Source: Stemphylium vesicarium (taxonomy: Eukaryota > Ascomycota > Dothideomycetes > Pleosporales > Pleosporaceae). Taken from it: a stretch of 64,000 nt of DNA. The position numbers and the translations under genes are program-made. The DNA lies in NCBI GenBank assembly GCA_004380135.1, contig QXCR01000051.1:62001-126000 (forward strand). Reading direction: 5' to 3'. Below are positions 21,678 through 31,141 of the stretch, piece after piece. The first letter of the stretch is position 1; each line of letters starts with the position of its first letter. The notes below the pieces were generated by a model. The model did no database searches. It was not told the origin of the DNA and saw only the letters and a program-made list of their open reading frames with translations.

Positions 21678-22736
21678 CTATGACCTGCTTGCAAGTGCTC
21701 CCGCCCTGTCAAGATCTATGCGCAGCCAGAAGCACTTCCAATGCGCAACACCACCTAGACTTCGGCACACGCTTTCACTTTGCACATTGCCCATGTAGAC
21801 GTCTGCGTGCGACCAAGCGTGACCGTCGTTGTCGACTGCTAATCCCATCGCATGCTTTTTCAATAATCTTACCGCCACGGCCTTTGCTATGCCTCTTCCT
21901 CTGTAGGCCTCTTCAGTATGTAGAGTAACTAGAGATCCGTCCAATCCAAGAAAAGTCCAAGCCACTGGCGTATTCGTTTTTTTCTCAAAAGCACCCACAC
22001 TTCTCAGTGACATCAAAGTGCTGGCTGTTCGCGGTATCGACGTTCGTGACTGAACGATGCTAATGTCTTGTTCGCGCATCTCACCCCATCGCAGCCCGTC
22101 CGGTAGCTCTGGCGGCTCTGGTAGATCAGAAAGTCGGAACAAAAACTTGTTGAGCTCCGCTCCTGGGCCTGGAAGTTCCGTACGTACGACGCCTGCTTGT
22201 CGCAGAACCTGAACGACATCGCTCTGGCACGCCCCCAAAGTGACTGCCTTTGGGAGAAGAAGATGGCGCATGTAAGTTCCTGGTGATGTTTCATAGATGC
22301 CTGAAGAGGGTGGTGTGGGATGGTCCTTCTCATGCTGCCTTGCAAGATCCATAGCGGGAAGGTTGTCGGTGCGCATCGGTGGTGTAGGCAACGTGGACAT
22401 GTAGTCTACCAAAGCCAATATAGCTTTTTTACATTGTGAACAATAGTGTTGATCGCCTCCTGACTCTGATGAATATTGCTGGTAGAGAGGAAACTCAAGC
22501 GTGCCGAATATCCACAACTCAGTTTCTGGTCGCATTGACCGGTCTAAATACGCTGCTGCCCAGCATTTCGGCAGAGCGTCTGGGGGCGTCGAAGGAGAAA
22601 AAGTGGCGAGGATATAGGCATGCTCCGTGCGATTGGGATGCTGGGTGCGGTATACGAGGTTCATGCTGTGGGGTAGAGTTGCCTTTAGAGCGTGTTGGAG
22701 GGTGGCTGATGAGGGGTCGTGGGCGTAAACTTCCAT
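21678..22736 (-). CDS. GNAT-family acetyltransferase-like protein (352 aa)
   Basis: Single-exon gene. The C-terminal half has a GNAT fold: a beta-strand pair around PVAWTFLGLDGSLVTLHTEE, the acetyl-CoA-binding AYRGRGIAKAVAVRLLKK (R-G-x-G-x-A pattern), then YMGNVQSESVCRSLGG and a terminal strand FWLRIDL. This layout resembles the FR47-like/glycine N-acyltransferase branch. The N-terminal 150 residues (containing PTPPMRTDNLPAMDLARQ) resemble no domain I can name. The start is the ATG at 22736; a longer frame upstream has only non-ATG codons. Substrate unknown. Confidence 0.75.
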   Translation of the reverse strand: MEVYAHDPSSATLQHALKATLPHSMNLVYRTQHPNRTEHAYILATFSPSTPPDALPKCWAAAYLDRSMRPETELWIFGTLEFPLYQQYSSESGGDQHYCSQCKKAILALVDYMSTLPTPPMRTDNLPAMDLARQHEKDHPTPPSSGIYETSPGTYMRHLLLPKAVTLGACQSDVVQVLRQAGVVRTELPGPGAELNKFLFRLSDLPEPPELPDGLRWGEMREQDISIVQSRTSIPRTASTLMSLRSVGAFEKKTNTPVAWTFLGLDGSLVTLHTEEAYRGRGIAKAVAVRLLKKHAMGLAVDNDGHAWSHADVYMGNVQSESVCRSLGGVAHWKCFWLRIDLDRAGALASRS

Positions 22737-23141
22737 AGTTTGGGGTGGTACCGAACGATCAACCACGGAGAATGAGTAGCAATGAAGTTGAAATTCGGGT
22801 AATCCAGCTCTGGGGAACGAAAGATTGAGTCATCTTGCATGAAATGTGTACCTTCCGTTCTAGGTCTGATGCGTGACTAAGGGTCCGCGGATGTTCCTGC
22901 CTAGAGCGCATACAACTCCCGTCAATTGTTCTGCCTCAACGTGTCTTCTAGACATTTGAGCCTCTCCTCACCCGCATGCACTAATGTTGATTACATACAT
23001 AATCTCCCTGCTCTAGTTTCCCGCCGAGATGATCGATGCGCACTTTAGTGCTACTCTGACACACGTCTGCGACTGCTTGGCTGGTTTCGAGCCCACTTTT
23101 AGGTCCCAATCAAATACGGAGGGCACTTTCTGGGAAGCTGC
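22737..23141. other. Intergenic region between GNAT and 2EXR-like genes
   Basis: Promoter of the GNAT gene and 3' flank of the next minus-strand gene. No feature recognised. Confidence 0.5.
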
Positions 23142-23745
23142 CTACTCCGAGACCCAACAGACTCTCAGACTTGGCTTTCCCGTTGCACGCCTCAGCACCC
23201 TCGCGAGCATATCCAGAGTCCCCTCATCGAATTGCCGCCGATCTCCCTCAAGCCGCACTTCGACTAGCAAAGGGAAGCCACCAAAGTACATTCTCCAGCC
23301 GGCATATCCTGGGCCTTTTCTTATATCATCAACGAAATTTGGTGAAAGGTAGAGCTTCCGTATCGCCGTAAGACCCTCTTGGGAGACTTCCTTGTGGAAC
23401 CTCATCAGGCTGCCGAGGCAATCGAGATGGATAGTAGTGAGCGCAACGTATAGGGAGTACGTTTCATGGTAGATTTGGTGACATGTGGATAGGAGCTGGA
23501 AGTCTTGGGGCAGCTTCCAGTCATTCTCCACGGGCCAGACTGCTACAACGCTGTCGTGGAGCGCCAATTCGTAGATGTGATTTCGGATTTCTGGCGGCAG
23601 CTGAAGAAAGGGCGAGTTCTCTTGATTGAGTTGAGTACTGAATTTTAGTCAGCTGTAATGGACGAGCTGGAGCGCAAAGCGATACGTACATGCTGTCTCG
23701 AGTCAACATACTAGTAGTAATCCATCTCAAAAGAGCCTGCATCAT
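23142..23745 (-). CDS. 2EXR/F-box-like domain protein (183 aa)
   Basis: Exons 23690-23745 and 23142-23637 join in phase across a 52-bp intron. After a short N-terminus (MMQALLRWITTS) comes FLQLPPEIRNHIYELALHD, the typical opening of the fungal 2EXR/F-box-like family. STCHQIYHETYSLY follows and then a variable C-terminal region. These proteins are numerous in Pezizomycotina and their function is generally unknown. They lack the extra repeats of true SCF F-box receptors. Because the family is expanded and often decays, it may be dispensable. The frame is intact here. Confidence 0.65.
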
Positions 23746-24119
23746 GAGGAGAGTATAATCGGGTTGGTGGAAAGTAGGTGCAAGTGGGAGAACTAGTTTC
23801 CAAGGGTTGAAAGTCTGGAACTTATTCCGTCAAGAGACCTGAACGATGGGCCTTTCACTGAGCACCATCTGGGGGAAATCATTGTTACAGGACAGACAGT
23901 GAATGAAAGTCATACCATGCAATCGGAAAGGGAGATGGGCTCAGATGATCTCCAGACAGATCATAGATGAGATGATGAAAAGGAAGATGGAATGGAGGTG
24001 CCAAGGAGGCAACCTGATCTCAACCATGGTACCAAGGATGGAATAGATTCCTCGAGAACCTAAGTTCAAACAAAGGAAATCACTGCCAGACGCAGACGAA
24101 ACCTCTTTCCATCTACATC
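23746..24119. other. Gap between the 2EXR-like gene and the NCS1 permease
   Basis: It contains the 3' flank of the permease gene, including the 35-bp dispersed element at 23998-24032, and the promoter of the 2EXR-like gene. Confidence 0.5.
23998..24032. repeat. Dispersed 35-bp element, copy A
   Basis: It begins GTGCCA and ends TGGTAC. It matches 30844-30878 at 29 of 35 positions, and all six differences are transitions. It lies 88 bp past the stop codon of the permease gene. Copy B has perfect inverted ends (GTACCA/TGGTAC). Confidence 0.6.
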
Positions 24120-25756
24120 TCACTTTCTCGTCCACCTTTTCTCCATCCATCTGAATACGGGGAACGAAAAACAACACAACAAGGCAGTAAGCTCATGCCC
24201 GATATTGCCACCCTTCTTTCCAATGAGATTTGCAATAGGCGCAGTATACCAGGAAACCTTCATGCCAAGTGCAGCTCCCAGAAAGCCAAAGGCAAAAGCA
24301 GCAATAGCTCCCCAGCCGAACGGCAAGAGTTCCCAGCTTGCCCATGCGTCCCAATCGTAGTTCTGCCAACGCAAGCGGCGGAAGATGACATGTTCCTCAA
24401 TGATGACGACGAGATGAATGATTGTCCAGTAGCCGATAATTGCAAGGAACGTCTCTAGTGTATCTTCAAAGAAGGCAGCTGCGCAGCATCCCACTGTGAT
24501 GGCGGCGATGAAGCCAAATGTGACGAAAGCGATACGAGGTACCCGGAGAGCCCACGGTCCAAAGTTTTGGGCATGCATTGCGAAAGAGTAATTGTTGGGA
24601 ATATTGTTCTTTGGAAGTCAGCCTTGCGAACTTCATGTGTAGATTAGACACATACCGGTATCGAGCTAAGACCTGCTAGTACCATGAGAAATTTGCCAAA
24701 GCCACCTGCCGGAAGTAGGGCCATCTTGAGTGGCCCACCAACTCCCGCATCAAGGTAGGCTGTTTTCCAGGTTTCGTTAATTTCCGTGCCACTGTATAGC
24801 GCTGCACCGAGCGTCTGAACCAGGACAGTCGGCACGCATATGCCAATGTATGTTGCAACAAATATCTTCCATCGAGGTGTGTTGACTGGCATCTTGACGT
24901 TGTAATCAGCCGCACAGTTGATCCAGGATACAGCAAAGGAAAATATGACTGCGATGAAAGAGAATGCCGCAGCGGCTCCGTCGGCGCCAGTTGGAGATTT
25001 CACAGCGTTGCCCTGGAAGCTTTTGGCACCAGTACCAGCTGCGACGCACCATACGATGAAGGGTGGGATCCAAAGGAATGCATCAAGGCGATGAATCCAA
25101 GTGATGCCAAGAGCACAGATAATCCAAACGCTCGTGCAGATGATGATGACACCAGCCCATTGAGGACATTTGCCATCCGATACTGCATATAGAACGGACG
25201 CTCCAGAGATGCTATTGACCGCGTTCCAACCTGTCGTCGATACAATGCTGAAGATGACGACCAGCAGATTGCCCCAGTAGCCGAAAGAGTATCGAGAGAA
25301 TGTCGTCATTCGCAGGCCAGTCAAGCCAAAAGTGGCCGTCCAGGCAGGTAGTAGACAGGAGGTGAGGTTGACGACAACGATGATAGCGAAGCAGTCCCAG
25401 AAAGATAGGCCCATGTTGCCACCGACGGTGCCTACATTCAGTGTCGCAACGGCCATGTTCGCGCTCATCCTAGTGTCGTGTCAGTAATGAGCTACGGGGA
25501 TGAGGAGCGTAACGACTCACCAAAAAGTACACGCATTCCAGACCTTGGAAGCATTATGTGCGCGATCTTCGTCTGTTACGCGTTCGATGCCGCCCGTCTC
25601 GACAGTGAGTTGTTTGGCCCAGTACTTTAACCTTGAAGGAATCGTCAAAGTACCGGTCTGAACGTCGTTCAAAGACGAAGCCTTCAAGTCTTCCTTGGAT
25701 TTCATCTCAGTGTCGTTTGTGAGAGTAACCTTCGCAGCCATGTCAATGTATGACAT
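24120..25756 (-). CDS. NCS1-family purine/cytosine permease, Fcy type (512 aa)
   Basis: Proton-coupled plasma-membrane transporter of the nucleobase:cation symporter-1 family; the Fcy branch takes up cytosine, adenine, guanine and hypoxanthine. Exons 25521-25756, 24656-25469 and 24120-24608 join in phase. The cytosolic N-terminus ends GGIERVTDEDR, as in Fcy proteins. Next come WMSANMAVATLNVGTVGG (TM1), LPAWTATFGLTGLRM and FSRYSFGYWG, then TGWNAVNSISGASVLY. About 12 hydrophobic segments follow, including SWINCAADYNVKMP (TM6/loop) and NNIPNNYSFAMHAQNFGP. The substrate cannot be fixed from sequence and could be a nucleobase-like heterocycle. It is divergent from the arylsulfotransferase-family gene, and the intervening promoter has GATA-type sites and three CCGCGG motifs. 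An alternative in-frame start lies five codons downstream. Confidence 0.88.
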
Positions 25757-25873
25757 TGCGACATTTCATACTTTTTGGACTGAATGCAAGCCATTATATC
25801 TGGTATCGCAATGCTCATGCACATGCACCTGCTTGGTGATGTTCCTGTCTAAGATGTCGCGATCTGCTTATCG

Positions 25874-25889
25874 CCGCGGCATGCCGTGG
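25874..25889 (+). promoter_or_regulatory. CCGCGG-type motif, site 1
   Basis: CCGCGGCATGCCGTGG, preceded by TATCG. Two CGG-type half-sites, the form bound by Zn2Cys6 regulators. Confidence 0.5.
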
Positions 25890-25913
25890 CTTAGATAGTG
25901 GGGATCGGTATCG

Positions 25914-25930
25914 CCGCGGGTTTGCCGCGG
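25914..25930 (+). promoter_or_regulatory. CCGCGG-type motif, site 2
   Basis: CCGCGGGTTTGCCGCGG, also preceded by TATCG. It has one more spacer base than site 1 and the same orientation, and both CCGCGG half-sites are perfect. Confidence 0.5.
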
Positions 25931-25965
25931 TGCGCGTCCTATCCCGCGTATCAGTATCTTTGACG

Positions 25966-25981
25966 CATCGGCATCCCGCGG
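25966..25981 (-). promoter_or_regulatory. CCGCGG-type motif, site 3
   Basis: On the minus strand it reads CCGCGGGATGCCGATG. It has the same spacing as site 1 and opposite orientation. Confidence 0.45.
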
Positions 25982-26151
25982 CGGAGACTACCAATAAGAT
26001 CAGAAGTGTCCTCGAGAGTACCCAATATAAAACGCGCGACTACGACCACTCGAATTTACTTCAGTCTTTCCGGGACAATTGGTATCCATCGATAGAATAC
26101 CCTACATAATCCCTCAGCCTAATCTTTATCTTCTTTCGTATCCTCTTAAAA

Positions 26152-27333
26152 ATGGAGCAAAGCACACTTGCACGTAGAGGTCTTGGACTTCGCGGTATCA
26201 ATCCGCAAAAAGTGTCTCCAGGGTACACTCTCTTCGCACATCTCACGAGCCCTGGAACAGTCAACCTTGTTGACAACCATGGACAAGTCGTAAGCTTTCC
26301 GCGTGCGATCGAATATTCCAATTAGCTAACACCATGTCCTTCCATTCAGGTGCATCAGTGGAAACTTCCGTATCGCCCTGGTCGACATGCGCAGCTTCTG
26401 AAGAACGGAAACTTGGCATACAACGGTGTTCATCCAGACGCTCCTCGCTTGTTCCCTCTTTGGCAAAAGTACCGTGGTGGTGTGATGATGGAAGTCGGCC
26501 CTCGTGGCAACATTGTACGGGAGCATCGCGATCCGATGGCACACCATGACCAACACCACTTGAATAACGGCGAGCTATTGTACACGACGGTGGAGGAGCT
26601 CAGCGCAGAAAAGGGCGCGTGCGTGCTTGGTGGTATACCAGAGACAGAGGCACCAAACGGAAAGGTCTACGCCGACTGTATCAAACACGTGTCCCCGTCA
26701 GGCGAACTCCTCTGGTCATGGAAGTCGATTGATCATCTTGATCCAAAGAAGTTCAAACTTCAACCGCATTATCCCAGGGAACACTGGCCACTCATCAACT
26801 CCGTATATCCCCTTGCTGATGGGAATACACTTGCATCGCTTCGCAGTGTGTCCGCAGTAGTCATTATATCCCGCCAAACTGGCAAGATCCTCTGGCACCT
26901 GGACTCAACCGTCGTCGCCCAACAACACTGCGCCAGTGAACTTGATGACGGAAGCATATTGGTTTTCGACAATGGTACTTTCCGCCACCACGAAAGTGCG
27001 ACCTACTCTCGCGTCATACAGGTATCTCGAAAAGACAAGTCCATCATATGGGAGTACAAAGACCCACATCCAATGACGTTCTTCACGCCGTTCATGGGAG
27101 GTGCACAGCGTTTGCGAGGAGGTAACACTTTGGTAACCGAGGCAGCGTTTGGCAGAATCTTTGAAGTGACAGAGGAAGGCGAACTGGTGTGGGAATATGT
27201 CAATCCTGATTTTGCTGATTATACCGGGCTGGATGCCAAGGAAATCGAGAGTTATTTTGGGTACCCAGCTAATGCTTTGTTCCGGGCATACAAGTACAGC
27301 CCGGAGGAAATACCTTGGCTTCATCCGAACTGA
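26152..27333 (+). CDS. Arylsulfotransferase (ASST)-family protein, cytosolic form (373 aa)
   Basis: Exons 26152-26289 and 26350-27333 join in phase. Beta-propeller blades repeat a pattern of Gly-Lys/Gly-Glu turn plus Trp. Family-type motifs: HQWKLPYRPGRHAQLLKNGN, MAHHDQHHLNNGELLY, LINSVYPLADGNTLASLR, VAQQHCASELDDGSILVFDNG and GGAQRLRGGNTLVTEAAFGR followed by IFEVTEEGELVWEYVNP. The repeated His-containing segments correspond to the His-rich active site of bacterial arylsulfate sulfotransferases, which transfer sulfate between phenolic compounds without PAPS. No signal peptide or membrane segment is visible, unlike periplasmic bacterial ASST. Catalysis is not proven, and similar propellers may serve other reactions. 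It is divergent from an NCS1 permease, and its 3' end is 150 bp from the convergent Zn2Cys6 gene, which suggests a shared pathway. Confidence 0.78.
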
Positions 27334-27482
27334 GTGCGAGATTACCAGAGAGGAGCCAATGTATGGGAGCGTTGAATACTTTCTTCCTATGTCGCTTTCT
27401 GTTGGATGTGTATCATGAGATATTTAGAATTGAATCAAACCTCTGTAGGTTGATCATCGTCTCCTCCAATTGAAAAAGTGTC

Positions 27483-29281
27483 TTAAAATTCGGGTAGTGT
27501 GGTGGTCGTTTCGCCGAATAACTCTGGGAACAGCTGCGCGAAATCATCATGGATAGCAGGGTCGACATCTGCATATGACAGGCTGGGACTTGGGCCGGAA
27601 TTCGGACGCAGCTTCTTATGAAATGCAGCAACGACATCGCCCATGGTATGCGCCACATGACACGGAAGTCCGATACTGTGTAGCCAGGTCACTAAAGATA
27701 AGACAAGGCTGTCTAGTCCGTGAAGGTCGTGCGATGCCGCAAGCTGCTCTTCATGATGATGAAGCAATCGCGAAAGTGTGACAGCAGCAAAACTAATCAT
27801 GTGATAGATGTGATCCGTGAGATGTCGTGTTCGATCATCCGCCGTATCCATTGCGAAGTTGATGATTGCGGTAGAAAGGCGTATCACCTCGTTGAGCAGA
27901 GACTCTTTAGCTGCGGCTGAACGGGTCTTGAGCGACTGGTCATATGTGAGAAGCTGAGCGAAATAAAAGCCCATTTGAACGAATTGTGATCGCGGCTGGT
28001 CGAAGAGGAACTTCCATTCCGACTTCCATGATTGCAAAGCGGCTTGAGTTCTTGGGAGATCCACACGAGTACTGCAACTCTCGTAAATGATCCAATAAAG
28101 GAACACTTCAGCTACCATTCGTGTTTCGAAGTTTGAGACCTGATCCGAGTCGAGGATTTGGCGACATCGTTCGATATCATTGCGGTCAAGAACAGCTTTG
28201 CGCCGGGTTCCAACGCAATAGTGAAGATGAACAAGACATATATGGTTCCAAATCGAGAAACGGTCGAATTCGGGCTCTGTGATTCCTACATCTCGTTTTT
28301 TGTCGATCGTGAACAGGTCCGTCGCATTGCTATGCTGTATTGCAAAGCCGCTCAAGAGCCAACTGTCAGTATTCAGAGGAACTTGAGAGATGGTAGTCGA
28401 CCACATGCTAAGAATTAAAGTAGCCTGGAAATACTCAATAGATTGTGGAGTATTCAGCATGGCTGCGGAGAGAAGAGCTTTGGCCTCCTTCAAGAATAGC
28501 GGACCAAGACGAGAAGCTAGATCTTGCGAGGTATGCCGCACAGCTATTAGACAACATGCGACTAGCAACAGTGGGTATCTGCGTAGGTCTTCTAGAAGCT
28601 CTGTAGCAGGTACGATGGACTTGAACGAGACCCATCGGCTGTAATGCTCCCGAAATATCGATAGTAGAGCCAGAGCTTCTTCATATGTAAGCACCCTCCT
28701 CATGATTGGATCATCGGGCGAAACATGGGAAGGCGTGTTGTTCGCTGTCATATCGGTAACACAAATACCTGAATCGGCGGCGGCGTCTCGAAGAACGAAT
28801 AGTGGCGCGGGGTGTTGATCAGAAGCTGTAGCATCTCCGTCTTGATGTCGCACTGATGGTACAGGATAACTATCTGGTTGCTGATGGCTCGCCTGCGCTG
28901 CTCCTTGTTCTAGAGTCGCTACCCTCTGGAGTAGTGTCTCAACCGTTCTCTCTAGTTGAACAAGTCTGGCGAAATCAGACATGTATCATGTAATCATTTC
29001 CAAGAGGGCTACCTTGAGCTTTGCGGATCGCGTTCGTTGTAAGCGTTTCCTGGACTCCGGACGTCCACTACTTCTGGAAGGACATTTGTAACCTTGCCGG
29101 GCAACCGCGGTTGCGCTGCGAACACATCTCCGACAACATGGGATTGTGCTTCAAACGAACATTGCAGGCCTCCGCGTTCGCAGCGTAGACATCCCCTGCC
29201 GCTCGTAGGATCATAGCACTTCTGCTTGGACTTGCGACACGCAGCACACGCTTTCGGGGCGCGTCCGCGATCGGGAGGCAT
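27483..29281 (-). CDS. Zn2Cys6 fungal transcription factor (583 aa)
   Basis: Exons 29013-29281 and 27483-28965 flank a 47-bp intron, in phase. The binuclear zinc cluster near the N-terminus has Cys at 12, 15, 22, 31, 34 and 41 (CAACRKSKQKC, then CLRCERGGLQC). After the intron comes a short leucine-type coiled coil (VQLERTVETLLQRVATLEQ), the usual dimerisation element. The remainder is a middle-homology/fungal-specific regulatory domain, with RYPLLLVACCLIAVRH, TLILSMWSTTISQ and WNHICLVHLHYCVG. This C-terminal pattern resembles War1-type regulators. The start MPPDRGRAPKACAACR is the first ATG before the zinc cluster. The neighbouring permease and sulfotransferase-family genes are candidate targets. 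Confidence 0.9.
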
Positions 29282-30177
29282 CGATTTCTTGTAAGTCAAC
29301 GATGCCCAAGTGCAATACTTACACGCATTCCGAGATGCAGTCAAACTAGACGGATTATGCAGTCGAAGAATGGGTGAAGGAGCTCGAGAGATCAGGGTGC
29401 GCGGGTGGCAAGCGCGATTGCGCGGAAGACTCGCCGTGCCAGTCCGATAAGGCTAGCGTGGTGATAAGAGAGGCGCAGTTCAAGAACCCCGTATTCTACC
29501 ACTGACCTCAGGCCACTATACACTACACACTCAGATCTTGGGTTGTTCTTATGAGCTAAAAGCGCTTACGGTGAAGACCTGTGGAGGCTGAGTGACGCCC
29601 AGCCCCGCCAAGCTGTCATCATCCTCAGCTACAATCCGAAACGTCGTGACCTTATTACGTACTCCAGCTTCCTGACGCTATTAAACTGAGGAGCACAATA
29701 CAAACTGAGTAATATGTGCAGCATGTCTGGGAGTAATTGAAGTCACTTGATGTGGGGGGTAAGCTCCGATGTAACAATAGAAGACGCATAGCACGACTAT
29801 TCCACAAGCCATGAAGCAGTCACGAGCATGTCATCTAAAACACTCGCTCGTGATGCTCACTCGGCGGCGGAGCATTACATGATGGTTCGGCTACCTATGT
29901 GGTAGAGCTGAGAAAAGGCGGTCGTCGCAGTCGTATTCCACCACCATGTCTGCGAATAGCTTCAGGTGGCAGTGTTACGAGAAGAGGCTATCGTGAGGTA
30001 TTTGCATGGGAAAGCAAATGAACAAGATATAAGTATTGCCATCTTCTCTACTTGAGAATGCACCATCAACAACAAGAAGTTTCCTACCTACAGTCCAGCT
30101 TGATCACCACTACCATCGCTCTTGTATTTCCACAACCCCTCAACCCAACGACCAACATCACCAATCAAGCCATCAAA
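29282..30177. other. Divergent promoter region between the regulator and a small secreted protein
   Basis: 0.9 kb with no open frame of note. The CCGCGG-type triple motif of 25.9 kb is not repeated here. I see no TATA box that clearly belongs to either gene, although a weak AAGATATAAG-like stretch lies near 30030. Confidence 0.45.
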
Positions 30178-30579
30178 ATGCAGTTCACAGCCACCATCGC
30201 CACCATCGTTCTGGCTCTCACCACCTCTGCCGCCGCCATCCCATCTCCCATCCCTCAAATTACCCTCCGCATCTCCAACGACCAAACTGGCGCCAATGCC
30301 GAAACCACCATTCCCGCGGACGGCACACCCTACAACCTGCCTTCCCTCTTCACCGGCAGCGCCATCGACAGCGGCAATGGCAATATCTTCGGTACTTCAG
30401 CCCAGCTCACCAAGTTCCAGGATACGACCAAGTGCCAGCTGGTCAACCTGAACGTGGCTGGCTGGGTCATCGACCTCGACGGGCGCGCTAAGAGCTTTGT
30501 TGATCTGGACGGTGATGTGACGAAGCCTATTCCCATCTGGCTTGGTGGATTCACTTTCCAGTGTGATAAGGCTTACTAA
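30178..30579 (+). CDS. Small secreted protein, effector-like (133 aa)
   Basis: Single exon. The N-terminus MQFTATIATIVLALTTSAAA is a clear signal peptide with likely cleavage just after the Ala-rich end. The mature part (about 113 aa) has only two Cys (in DTTKCQLVNLN and FTFQCDKAY), probably one disulfide. It has a beta-rich pattern: ITLRISNDQTGANAETTIPA, then AGWVIDLDGRAKSFVDLDGD. Similar small proteins are common in Dothideomycete secretomes and have no established function. The ATG at 30178 follows a CT- and CA-rich leader typical of well-expressed fungal genes. An ATG at 30052 lies in the same frame, but using it would bury the signal peptide, so I reject it. Confidence 0.82.
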   Translation: MQFTATIATIVLALTTSAAAIPSPIPQITLRISNDQTGANAETTIPADGTPYNLPSLFTGSAIDSGNGNIFGTSAQLTKFQDTTKCQLVNLNVAGWVIDLDGRAKSFVDLDGDVTKPIPIWLGGFTFQCDKAY

Positions 30580-31141
30580 GGGATGGTGAGCAGAGGAGGG
30601 AGTAGAGGTTATGATCGGTGTTACGATGAGCTGGGCGATTCTGAACCTTTTGGTTACATTCCTTTGCATATGCTTATTTTCAGTTCTTGGTTATAGTTAG
30701 ACTTGGATGGTGGTTTGGTTTGGTTTTGCAACATAATTTGCTCTTAACTGTCGTTACAGTAGGAATAGATATTTAATGAAGAAGATGTAGAAAACGTTCA
30801 AATAACATGTGAATAATTAAGAAATGCGATAATGGACCTAAAAGTACCAAGGGAACAACTTGATCTCGACCATGGTACTGAGATAATCAGCCTATTTTTC
30901 CAAAGTCTTTTTGTCCCGCCCATTCTTGAGACAGTTACATAATCATCTTAATCATCTTACTTTCGCAGAAACTACGAGCTGTAGTCTTCACGCTCACTCG
31001 TGCCCGATTCAAGGCTGACGACTTCACATAACACACACGACATTCAAGCACACCTAATAAAACCATATAGTAGACGCAGTGCCTCAACCGTCCGCCTTTT
31101 CCAACGAATAAGCTTTGCACCAACACACTCACTTCCTCATC
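30580..31141. other. Intergenic region with dispersed-element copy B
   Basis: AT-rich 3' flank of the secreted protein gene. The only structured feature is the 35-bp element at 30844-30878. Confidence 0.5.
30844..30878. repeat. Dispersed 35-bp element, copy B
   Basis: It starts GTACCA and ends TGGTAC (perfect inverted ends). It matches 23998-24032 at 29 of 35 positions, with only transition differences. Confidence 0.6.

Larger units (their letters stand above)
25757..26151. promoter_or_regulatory. Bidirectional promoter with regulator-site-like motifs
   Basis: 395 bp between the start codons of the permease (minus) and the arylsulfotransferase-family protein (plus). It contains three related CCGCGG-N-ATGCCG elements (listed separately), GATA-factor-like sites at 25867-25872 (CTTATC) and 25893-25898 (AGATAG), a CCAAT box at 25991-25995, and TATAAAA at 26026-26032 facing the plus gene. 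The GATA sites would fit nitrogen regulation of a nucleobase transporter. That is inference. Confidence 0.6.

Noticed and set aside
30052..30177. Upstream in-frame ATG of the small secreted protein
   Set aside because: Using it would place 42 residues before a perfect signal peptide. The region has the CA/CT-rich look of a 5' UTR.
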